Source: Anoplopoma fimbria
Taxonomy: Eukaryota; Chordata; Actinopteri; Perciformes; Anoplopomatidae
NCBI RefSeq assembly: GCF_027596085.1
Contig: NC_072465.1
Span: 21,038,707 to 21,102,706, forward strand
DNA: 64,000 bases
Direction: 5' to 3'
Under the pieces are notes generated by a model. That model did no database searches and was not told the DNA's origin. It saw only the letters and a list, made by a program, of their open reading frames with translations. The number at the start of each line of letters is the position of its first letter. Positions within the stretch are counted from its first letter, which is position 1. This document shows, one piece after another, positions 48,895 to 59,800 of the stretch. The translations under genes were made by a program, and so were the position numbers.

Positions 48895-49153
48895 AACCCG
48901 CACTCCTGGGTTTCCTCCAGTTCCCCAGTTACTTGCCATAGTTCAAATTCATGCATGTTAGGTTGATTAGAGACTACAGAATGTCCACAGATGTGTATGT
49001 GGGGGAAAGCGAGTGTCTATCCATGTCAGTCCATCTGCGAACTGGCAACTTGTCAAGGGTATTTTCCAGCCTTCTGTACAATATAGGCTGGGACAGGCTC
49101 CAGCATCTTGTGACCCTAAGTAGGAATAAACGGATAAGACAATGGATGAATGG
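48895..49153 (+). mobile_element. Diverged SINE/LINE copy with CR1/L2-like tail
   Basis: The 3' half reads 'tgggacaggctccagcatct', 'tgtgaccctaagtaggaata', then 'aacggataagacaatggatg'. It is the same tail as the three SINEs at 2.2, 11.4 and 16.5 kb but in the opposite orientation and with many differences. The 5' half retains 'tcatgcatgttaggttgatt' and a worn version of the 'ggtttcctcc' block. The tRNA-like head is not recognisable. It is an old copy, or a fragment of the partner LINE itself. Confidence 0.75.
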
Positions 49154-52144
49154 GCAAACATCGGTACAGGATTGTGTCAAAATTAGACTCAAAAGCTTTT
49201 CACTCAGTGTCTGGTAATGCAGCCTAGCAACAGACAGTGGATCCTTCGAGTGGCTAATACAGGCTTTGGATACTTTTCTTTCTCAATCTCTTCCCCTCCC
49301 TCTCGTTCTCTCACTCTCATTTCTCTCTGGCAGGACTTTAATCTTGTGGCTAATGAATAGTTCTAGTATAATGATGATTGGTCTGTTACATGGGACTGAT
49401 TGCAAAAACATAGTAATATGTTCTTTGTCTGGTTTGTCAGAGGGTACGGTGTCTAATATGTGACTGTTGAAAAAAAAAATGTAGTGGAGTATACACAGCA
49501 ATTTATAGAAGCAATAATGTTGATGTAAAGTGAAATGTCATTGTTGTTATTGTTATTATGGTATATTGTCACATAAACCAGTTGTTACAGCAATGGCTGA
49601 TTAATATAAATGTCACAATATGGCAAACATGCCAATTGCTTTATAGGCTGCAGCTGTAGTTATTTTACCCTCTCTGCTTTGCAGAAAACTAGAGATGATG
49701 AATAGTCATGGTAACATTGTAAGAAGTATTTGCATAATGTAGAACTCATATAGTTACATTATTATACTAACTTTTGCACTGTTAAAATATATGGCATTAT
49801 CATTGTATCTGGAGATGTGTTGGAAGTGGCAGCTTTGCTTTGCATGGACATCCCCTCCTCCGGGGAAAGTAATAACTCTTATTACAGCCCCCTAAGAGAA
49901 TCCTTGGGATTGGAACTAAGTGGTTTACCAACGTGATGCTGTTGCCACCTTGCAGAAGCATAATGGAAAACACATTCTTAAATAATTGTTGTTAAAGTGA
50001 TTCTGAGCCGTTGGAGCAAATCTCAGTCCATCTAAAGTAGGACGTGATACAAAAATGACATGTTTGATTGTGAATTAGGATTTTCCTCGGTTACGTGCCG
50101 TGTTGTGTCTTCTCTCTGCTCTCTCTCTCTCTGCTCCCTCTCTCTCCCCGTGTCCATTCCGGTGCCACCCTTTTCCCTGCCTAGCAGCTGCAGTGTGTGA
50201 GCGTACGCGGCCGGGCTCAATCACAGATTAGGGCCATTTTGGTTAATAGGCCGGGAGATGCAGACAGACAGCACCAGTGGTCCAGGTGGCAGCGTTTAAG
50301 ATGTGTGTGTTGTGGATGTGGCGATCTCCTTTGATCGAGCCGTGTGGGCTGGTGTTGGTAGCGTGACCAGTTAGTTTGTTTTAAATTGTGATCTTTTGAG
50401 TTGAATTATTACACCTGTTAATCGGTGTGGGTTTACTTCTTCAGAAAATTGTTTTCAGTTTCTTGCATTGCGAGCATTTCAATTTATTGTTAATACATTT
50501 ATATTTTGTTTATTCATCCGTTGCCAATGACCCTTTTTTTCCCCTGGGTTTATTTATTTACCTTAATAGGGGAACGTAACATCCTCTGTGGGAAAAGGAC
50601 GGATGATTAAATAGTTTAGGTATGAGACCATGGCATGGTTTCATAAGATACTCCTTAATCATATTTCCTCTTACTGCCACCCACTAGCAAAAATACACGA
50701 ACACCAAAAAGGATCACATTTTTTAAACTTTTATGTGTTTGCTGAATTATGTATTGAGAACACACTCGTGGGGATAGTCAGTATTAGCTTTTGCTGGGCA
50801 AAAGGATGCTCTCACGAGCTAAAAAGAGAAGCACACACTCACACATACACACCAAAATGCATGTGCATACACAAATACATCATACACATTTAGACTATTA
50901 CAGCATGCCTCCGTGCTGAAACATTCAAAAGTTTCTTCCCCTGTGAAAACATTTCCTACTTACCTAAAGATTAAGGAACTGTAGCATGCATTGGCCAACC
51001 AATTTCAACTGTAAACTAACTTTGATTCAAATAGATAGTAAATACTGGCTTTAGAAAGCATACATATATGCAAGGAATAACTCCAAGATCATCAATATGC
51101 CTTTATAATAATTTTAAAATAAGAGTGATCTTTCATAGACCTCTTTGCTCTGCGACAGCCCTTCAGGCTTCACTGTGTGATGGCACCAACATGCACTGGG
51201 GTCAGTCTGCTTGAGTTATCACCTTACATCACAGATAATGGTCAGGAATCCATCAATTGAGCTGTCTGTGCTGGACAACAAGGCCTTCAGCTCAACAGCC
51301 CAGACAAATAGCTGATAATGCTGAGTTATAACTCTTTTTCCTTTCAATAGGAAAGGCATAATCTCCATAAATACTTAATAATGTAACATAATTCAATGAT
51401 ATTCCCCAGAAATGTACCCAAGATGGTGGGAGAACAAGCTGTATTGTTAAGGATTCATGAAACTTTGACATAATCCTCATGACTCCCTTAGAAGCAGACA
51501 AAGAGAAACTTGTATTAAACTCAATATCACTTATACAATAGTATCTCAATGCTGTAATTGTACTGTGAACTTTTGGTGTCTGGAGTGATGTGAAAAATCA
51601 ATGCTACACGAGCTTGCTGAAATGTCAACAAAATTAAATAAAATTAATGGGAATTGATGTGTAATGTGGAACATTTTTGCAGTCTTTGCATTCAGGGGAT
51701 TGTAATTGGATATAGCGTGTCGGTAGTTGTGCCTTGATTCAGTCAGGGACTCTGAGATAAAATGCTAAGCTCCTACATTTTGCAAATTGTGTGCATAGTT
51801 ACCTGTTCTATAACAATACTGCACAGATATACAATGGCTTTTTCTTTTGTGTGCTGTCTATTTGTCAGTCTCTGTATTCTCTCACTCTTTTTTCTTGTGC
51901 ACTCTGTCTCAGTCTCGTCTTGCTTAATAATTCTTTTTCTATTCTCACAACGTGATGTCATGGAGAGGCATTCAAAAACGCCACTTTTAAGGACATTTTG
52001 TATGCCATGTCATGTATTTCAAGCTTTTTAATTGTGTCGTCCCATATAAATACATGCGAACGCAAAGTTGCATTTTAAACACGTCGTTAATGTTGTTGAT
52101 TCAAACAAAACTAGTGTAAAGGGAAAGATCATAGTTTGGGTTTA
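49154..52144. other. Non-coding stretch, nothing firm
   Basis: No gene or mobile element recognised in about 3 kb. Short CT-rich patches occur at 49275-49330 and 50108-50150. The block 50215-50300 ('cacagattagggccattttg', then 'gttaataggccgggagatgc') is repeat-free and could be regulatory, but this is only an impression. Confidence 0.5.
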
Positions 52145-52449
52145 AGGGCCAGTGCGTAGGATTTAGTGGCATCTAGTGGTGAGATTGAAGATTGCAGCCA
52201 ACTGAAACTTCACCTCTTTGCAAAGTGTAGGAGAACTACGTTGTCATCTCAAAATACAAATGGCCTAATCTAGAGCCAGTGTTTGGGTTGTCCGTTCTGG
52301 GCTACTGTAGAATAATAGCGGACTACTTGAAGAGGACTCGCTCAGTACATAGATATAACGGTAACGAAAAAACACGAACGATTCTTATTTCCAGGTGATT
52401 ATACACTAAAGATAATATACCTATTAATATTATGTTACACACTGGCCCT
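52145..52449. mobile_element. MITE with 14-bp terminal inverted repeats, probable TTAA target
   Basis: The left end 'agggccagtgcgta' (52145-52158) and the complement of the right end 'tacacactggccct' (52436-52449) match at 13 of 14 positions. The left end follows a TTAA-like sequence ('tttaaggg') and the right end precedes 'ctaaa', consistent with a TTAA duplication changed by one base. The interior ('ggatttagtggcatctagtg', then 'agagccagtgtttgggttgt') matches a repeat I know from many fish genomes. No transposase is present. TTAA targets point to a piggyBac- or Kolobok-type transposase donor (inference). Confidence 0.8.
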
Positions 52450-53117
52450 CTAAAATAAGTATGTTTGTTACATAAATTAAGTTACATACACAAGTAAATG
52501 GTGCTCAATACAGAAGTTGGAATACATTTCCTTCCTTCAATATGGCTCTCAATAAGATGACTTCAAAGGTAAACGCTTGCTAACGAAGCTAACAGCAAGA
52601 ACAACAGCAACAGTGCTGGCATAGTTAATAGTGTTATAGTTCTGTGACAACACCATCGGTCGGGATGGTTTTATCAATCACTCAAATGCATGTGTTCCTT
52701 GTAAACAAAGCACAGAGAAGCTCGAAAAATACAACACACATATTGGGAGAGCGATTTCACTCTCTTCTCAGGTAGCCATTACTCCACTAAATATATTCAT
52801 TGCAAATAGCTGTTTGCTGCTATATAAATTATCTTAATCCCGTATATAGAACCTTAAAGTATTCAACATAAATAAATCAATGGTTGACACACTTGGTTTC
52901 ACACTTGACACAGACAGCGGTCTCCTGGGTGAAAGTCAAATCCCCTCTAACCTCCTCCTGACTCTTCTCACTCTAATGCTGGACCTGCACTTGCTCTGAA
53001 GTTCTATTGCTGTGGTGTGAAAGCAAAGGATGAATAGCGATAACACACAAAATTAGAGACACAGGCAAATGATTTCAACTACGTCTGTATCTGTTGTTCA
53101 GTTTGATGGTTGTTCTT
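52450..53117. other. Non-coding stretch, possible further repeat
   Basis: The interval 52480-52857 ('acgcttgctaacgaagctaa' to 'cccgtatatagaacctt') has the composition of a fish interspersed repeat and directly abuts the MITE. I found no terminal repeats and no second copy here. Nothing else is seen. Confidence 0.35.
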
Positions 53118-53307
53118 TCTGTGTTGAGTTTATATGTCTCTCCTTGTGGGTTTCCTACTAGTCCATTTTCTTTCCACTGTCCAAACATATCCAGGTTAGA
53201 TGGAGGAAACTTGGAAGTTCCCTGTAGGTATTCATGTGTTTTTCTGTCTTCAGCTGGTATCCTAATGCATGTTGGGATATGCTCCACTATAACCTGGATG
53301 GATGATG
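53118..53307 (+). mobile_element. Diverged, internally deleted SINE copy with CR1/L2-like tail
   Basis: The order 'tctgtgttgagtttatatg', 'tccactgtccaaacatatc', 'gttccctgtaggtattcatg', 'aatgcatgttgggatatgct', and a final 'ctggatggatgatg' follows the layout of the SINEs at 11.4 and 16.5 kb read on their own strand. It has heavy substitution and a deletion of the central block. Orientation is opposite to those copies. The head is missing. Confidence 0.6.
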
Positions 53308-55584
53308 TTTGTGCTTCTTCCTCTTGGTTCTTTTGGTCTCTTGCAACAACCTGTAACATTTCTTAAGCCTCAGCTCTGCTCCCAGACCATCATTTGTCTG
53401 CCTAATGGCCACTGAGGTGCCATGTTGAGTCACAGTGATGACATATTAAGGTTTATTCCACTGTCCAATTTAAGCTCTGGTGAAAGAGCATGGCCCATAA
53501 TTTCTTCTTAAAAGTAAGCAGTGCAGCTTTTACTCCTCCTTCTGACTTTCCCAACTAGAAAATGCAAATGTCTAACCAGCTCTTTCTGTGTACTTGCAGC
53601 AATTCTCTCTGGACAAAGTAAATAAGCTCTTCACAAACAAAATAAAATACAAAAATGTAAAAGCAATGTCAGCATTTAAAGTTCAGCTGTTTAATGTATA
53701 GCAACCATTTCTAGTTCTCAGTTAGCATGTTTATACATGTTAAAATAATTAATCAATCTATTTCAACTAATTAGCAATTTGGTGATAAAACTGTAACCAA
53801 ATCAACTAGTTCCACAGGTTAAATAATTGGAGTGATATTTGTGTGTTTCTAATGGTACAACCATGTGTCATTATGGCAGATTTCCTGTCAGTCCGTCAGT
53901 ACTAAAATGCCCCTTTTTACTTACGATAACACTAATCTATAGTGTTAAATGCTGGATTACATAATAGCAGAAAGCAGAAAAGAAGTAAGGAGTGCAATAT
54001 GTTATTTTAGTATAGGAGGGCATGAAATAGGGAAATGGACTGACAATAAACCATTAAACTGAACAATCCTGTTGGTTAAATGAATAAATGAAGTAGGAAG
54101 TGAGCTTTTGGAAGAGAAAGGAAGTGGGGGTAACTTGGGAAGATGAAGTAGAATACGAGCTTTTTGCGGATTTGTTTGACTGTTTGATATATTCCTAATC
54201 TCCCCATTAGTGCTTGCTTTGGGACTTTCTGCACAACTAGAAACTGTACTTTGTTTTACCTTACCTTGTCTAAAAAAAATATTTTAAACATGCAATTAAG
54301 TAGTACAAATACAATTAAGGAGAGCCGAAAAGCACAAGCACAGTAAAAAAAACACATTTAAAACAACGATACTGTATATACCATGATGAACATGATAAAA
54401 AAATACAGTATATGATGTGTGTTTTTTCATCATATTAAACAACTGAGGGGTGATGTTGGGTAGTAAGGGAAAATAAAATAGACAATGTGACACACAAGGT
54501 CAAAGTCACCGTAACTGTGCATCACCACTTCACTTCTTAGCAGCTACAAAAGCAACCCAGAGAGGAGGAATAGACAGGCAACAGTATCAGTCTCGGATTG
54601 GATCATGTGCTGCGCGACACCCTCAAGAGTATGTTCATTCCCAGATTTGCAATCCTACAAAAAACTAAAATCTCTCAGAGGCTCAGCCAACAAAGTTAGG
54701 AAGGTTACAAAGCAGATCTGCCAAGACGGTCTGGAAAGTTCCCTCTCCAGTGAGCCGAGGCTCTTTTCACATGTTGACTAGACTCTAAAACATAGATAAG
54801 CTGAGCTTTTAGATGAAGATTCATGGCAGTCTGATTTGAAATGTCTTTGAGCAGTTGCCGTGGTGGTGTCATCTTGAGCAGAAAAGTACTCCCCTACTGG
54901 GAACAACACTGCCTCTGCAGTTTGTAGTACTCCACATACAGTGCATTCTAATTCAACTTTATTCATATGAGGTGATGAGGTGATTTGAAAACCACCAGTT
55001 ATCTGAAAAGCTATAGAGTTGATAGAGTTAACAATGTGTGCTTCACACTCAAATGGCCTTTTGAATTGGATGGTGGTCGGCTTGAAAATAAAGAAGTGAG
55101 TAACTTCATTCTTATCACAGCGGTGCCAGCGACGAGCAGTTAAATCTTAATTGCAGAACAACAGTGCGATCTGCAATTCTGTACACAGTGCATGTATTTA
55201 TACTGCTACATGAGTGCTCATTTAACAAAATTAGGGGAGACCACGCACACATCCAAATGAGCAAATGCATATGCCTCCAACAGCACCAGTGATGATGAGT
55301 CTACTGGCTTCATTCACTGAACATCCACAAGAAATTACAAGCTTCAATGGGTTGTGCGCTGTTAAGTGTTTGGGCGTTTTTTATGCTTTGTTTACACATT
55401 GCTGAATTTGCTGTACTCACATTAACTGTCTCAGAGAATTTCTGATATGAAGATGTCACATCTGTTTTTAATGGCGCACAGCTGCATGCACACATATCAG
55501 TAATCCCGAGACACGCTGGGATTTGTACTGATGATACATATCTTTGTAAAGATTAAACCTCTGTGCGTGCCTGTGTGTGTTGTG

Positions 55585-55651
<67 letters not shown>

Positions 55652-56194
55652 GCACACTGGAGTTACTACAGTTCTGGGCCTGTGTCTCCTCTTTGTTTCC
55701 GCGGCATAATGGGCTTTGTAAGATAATACCCAAGAGACATAACAATACTTCTGAGCTAGGGGATTTGAAGCCGTCCCAGTTCGCAGCACCGCTTTGGCTC
55801 CAAGCTTCATCTATGATTGGAAAACCAGGGAAACCTGGATTTACCAGCAAATGATATTAATCGCGGCCGTGGTCCTCTTCACTTTATCATCTCCTCCCTT
55901 TTCAATCACTAAGCTCTCAGTTTCAAAGCTATTTTCCCTGTACCTCCTCATTCACTCCTAGAATAACACTTGATGTCAAAAAAGGTTCATCCTCTGCAAA
56001 GTTTTACTTTATCGCACCAGAAAAGAGAGACCTTGGCAGGATCAAGTTGTTGGCCTACACTACTGTTGCCATTTTACTATTGTTCAACCATTATAGGCTA
56101 AAAGCTTTTTTATTTTCTTAAATCAAAAAAGGTACACACACACACGGGCTAGGGCTTGAGCACCACTGACTCTACTGTGTATCCATGTTCAGTA
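53308..56194. other. Non-coding stretch with GT microsatellite
   Basis: No gene recognised. The main feature is the GT array at 55588-55645. A small open frame at 54778-54966 (minus) has no known motif. A CA run lies near 56133-56145. Confidence 0.5.
55588..55645. repeat. (GT)n microsatellite
   Basis: An uninterrupted GT array of about 29 units, the longest dinucleotide repeat in the window. Confidence 0.96.
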
Positions 56195-56850
56195 AGGGTG
56201 GGAATCTCTAGGCACCTCACGATTCGATGGGCTACGATTCGATTATCAAACCATTATCGATTCATCCTGATGCATCAAAATCTGTATATACATGATTTAA
56301 TTTCTCACTGTGAACATCTGCTGTTTTTAAAACACTGCATATTTGTGATTATACATAATTTAAAAAACAAACTTCTATTATTAGTATTATTTAGTAATTT
56401 AATAAGTAACACATAGAAGAGATATGTCAACTAGAGGGTTACATTTCCCAGCATCGCAAAGAGAACCAACAGGAACATAATAATTTGACATAACAAGCTG
56501 CCCTTATTCACAATTAAATATTATAGATTCCTTTTCAAACAAATCCACTTTTTATAGGCAATGAGCATTCGGCTCTCGTACACAAATAACGCTTTCTGGA
56601 AACATCAGGTAAAATAATACGTGATTGTGTGGCAACGTAAGTCCACGTAAAGCGTGTTACTACAATCCTACCCGCTTTCCTCACTGATTCCATGACTTTA
56701 GCTTTGGTTTTTTTGTAGGGTATCGCTGTTTCCGTAAAACCGTTGAGATGAATGTTGTAACTCGGTTCCAAAGTGTGCAACATAGCGCAAAGACTCTGAT
56801 TCTCAATGACTGTGAGGGGGCGCAAATCCTTGGCAAATAAAGTTTAAATC
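56195..56850 (-). mobile_element. Internally deleted hAT transposon with transposase remnant
   Basis: The left end 'agggtgggaatctctaggca' with 'cctcacgattcgat' (56195-56228) is a terminus I recall from abundant fish hAT elements. The region continues with 'ttatcgattcatcctgatgc', typical of the subterminal part. On the minus strand 56850-56535 encodes part of a hAT transposase (separate entry). The C-terminal two thirds of the transposase is missing between the fragment and the left terminus. No matching right terminus was found. It is a broken copy; its 5' boundary is uncertain and may extend beyond 56850. Confidence 0.7.
56535..56850 (-). pseudogene. hAT (ZBED-like) transposase fragment
   Basis: The minus-strand frame reads 'FAKDLRPLTVIEN', then 'LHTLEPSYNIHL', 'FTETAIP', 'KAKVMESVRKAGRI' and 'FTWTYVATQS'. 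These are, in order, the conserved blocks after the BED finger in ZBED-like hAT transposases: 'KDLRPFSVVEN', 'LEPRY-IPS', 'F---AIP-LY---K-KV', 'T-DAWTS-ATQSY'. The catalytic Asp of 'CDAWTS' is replaced (Arg-Phe at that position), and homology fades after 'ATQS'. The BED zinc finger and the hAT dimerisation region are absent. Non-functional. Confidence 0.88.
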
Positions 56851-59800
56851 TACTTCAATCTACTTCACTTCGCCATTTCCGAGTTTGGCAGAAGAAGAAG
56901 CTTCCATCTGTTAGCTGTTAAGCCAAGGGGTGCCAGTCGGATTTTATCCATATTCGGCTGTTCGGACAGCCGTAAAGAATGGACATCCCGCTTTGACAGA
57001 ATTGTAACATGCGATCATAACTTTGAGAATTGAATTTAACATTCCCGAATATTGAGTTTTCTGCATCAAGTCATAATTGTGTATGTATGTCTGCGTCATA
57101 GGTCCGAATGGACGGCAGAGCTGATCGAGCACAGTCAGGCAGGAACATTTGACACGCACGTTCCAAACTTGGGTTGCCAGGTGCAACTATACAAATTAAG
57201 TGCAAAAGGTGAAGGAGATTGATTCTAAGTCAGCTACTATTTGTGTCAAAATGTGCAGACCAATAGCCTGTTGTTGAATAATACATGACAACTGGATTCA
57301 GTTAGTAAGGGTCTGTCAAACTAAGCTCTGCTGACTAGCTACAATCAGCAGCTAATACTAAGCTAGCTAACGTTAGCTTATCAACCACATTTGCCGTGGA
57401 AAAACAATGTATTTTTAATTACAGAGACACAGAGTGCAGATAGTCTCAAGCTCACAACAAGAGATTTCAAGCCCCACATTTTCACATTATTTTACTCCTG
57501 AGCTCTCATGTCAGCAAGCTAGCTGAGTCTCAGTCAACCAATAGCTATACAGAAGTTAGATGCAGCCATCAACCAGCTGTTGGTGACATTATGTTACTGC
57601 TGAGTGAAAGATAAATTAAAGCAACCAGAGCCAACAGGAGCAAGAGAGCAGTTTACTTTAAGTTCTGCTCCAACGCACTGTCACCTAAAGTTCATGTAGT
57701 AGTGTAAAATGAGTATTTGTCAATGTTCACATAGTTAGATGATGAAACAAGCTACCATAACATTAGCTGCTAACAATTTCTAGTTAGTTAGCAGAGGTAA
57801 TTGTTGTAAATAAAGTTCAAAAAGACGTTAGCCCTTATTATATTCCCAAGCTTTATCATGGTTGTTCGTGTCCAAACAGTATACTCTTGTACTCTCAGCT
57901 GATAAGCTATGCTAACTTCTGCTACTAGCGAGCTAACATAATGGCAAAATGGTGTAGGTTAAAGGCCACTTGAACGTTTTTAACTTAAACTTAATTTCTT
58001 TTGAGGAAGGGCAACAACAAAATATGCAAACTGTAAAAACTGAACTTTAGGCCACATATGTGCTGCACGCTGGATTTCGAGAAATATGTCAATCTACATC
58101 TATCTATATCTATTAGCAGAAAGTGGGGGTATTATCAAGCTCTGTTGAGTTTCTGTCACAAAGCGATACATTGATGTCCTTTTGTCTTTTCCACATAACA
58201 ACGAAAAGATTCATGTTTTTCTGGCCTGTGGTGCAAACATTTGATGATTATTAGCGGAGACATATTTTTGTAAAGACAATTTCACTTTAAACATTTTTTT
58301 ATGGGCCATATCATTGTTAAAAAGGTTTGTGCTAAATTTCCTGAATCCAAATGTTTTAGTTTAGAAATGGGATGAGCATGAAACAATGACATGCTGAGAA
58401 AAAATATTGAATCAGTATCTTTGCTATTCATGTATTATTTATAATTTGCTCAAATGTTTTTTTGAACTAAGCAATGTTTACTTTTCACACACAGTGATAT
58501 TTCACATTCCATTTAAATAGTTATGTAATTTGATCACTCGCAAGTGTAGATACTTGTAATTTATAAAACATAAATGTTGAATAAAACAGTGAAACTAACC
58601 TCAAACAACTAAGAGGTATAAATTATTATTTTGACAGAAGCGTATATCAGGCCCTCCTGGTGATTGCTTTGGTATACGAGACGTTGCACACCAGAAGGCA
58701 TTGAAATGGATAGCCTAATTCTTTTTTGTGAGGGATGCACTGTTTATTAGAGATCTATCAAGTGAGATGGGATATTGCACAGCAACGCCACAGTACCTGT
58801 GTATTTATGGCCCTCGATAGATGCCTCTGGAAGGCCTGTAATAGAACTGATAAACAGGGCAATTATGCTTGGAGCTCCTTTAGCTTGTATTGATAAGACC
58901 ATTTGGCACTTGAACATTAACTGTCTGGCTTTCATTTCTCATGACAGGTTGTAGTTTAGCATGCCCCACAATCTTACAGAAGCTAATTTTACACCTAGCC
59001 AGTCACTTTCTCAGCCAGTCAGTTTGCTTATCCAGCCAATTAGGATATTGAAGAGGCAGGAATAGAAACTGAGGTTACAAACCAGCCTGTCGGTTTATAG
59101 TTGTCCAGCCCACTTTTTACAACTATGTCTATCAAGTTCTTTCAACCATTCATCCATCTAGTTTTTTTTAACGATTCAGCCATATTGCTGTAATATCTAT
59201 ATGGCATTTATTGGCAAACATGTTGCATGGGTGTTATAACTAGCTGATCTGTTTTCATTATTTTTGTGTTTGGAAAAATAGAGCTAACACATATTCCTGC
59301 TGAATCTCATCCTATAGGCTCCTAAACTCCTTGCCCTTCTGATTGGACAAAGCGCTTGACTGTCAAACGGTGCTGTTTCCCATCTGTAAGTACAGCAATT
59401 GAAAGCACACAGCACACATTAAGTTGTTGTTTTTAATAGAGGTAATATTTTTGGCTCAGAGTTCCTTCTATGATGTTCCAGCATGTTTGTGCCATGTATG
59501 GGTTTTACCTATTACCCGCTGTTGTTCGCTCCTCCTGTACCAGCTTCATAATGGTAATTATGGTTAGGAAATATGATATGCCTTTCAAGGAAATGTTGTG
59601 TGCCTATGAAAAACCCATTCTCTTTGTTTAAACACTTGTTTGAATTAGAAGTAATACCCCCCTCCCTTGAATCGACTGAATTCCAAATTGTATTGACCTT
59701 GCTCTCTGATTTGCATAGACTTCGAGGAGCATATTTGTCTAAATTGACCCTTCGTTAAGTCCTGTCTCTCGAACGTAGACGTGCCAATCATAGTGTATCA

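Noticed and set aside
54778..54966. Minus-strand frame with a compact, protein-like composition
   Set aside because: 62 codons, no recognisable motif and no exon boundary signals that could be trusted.
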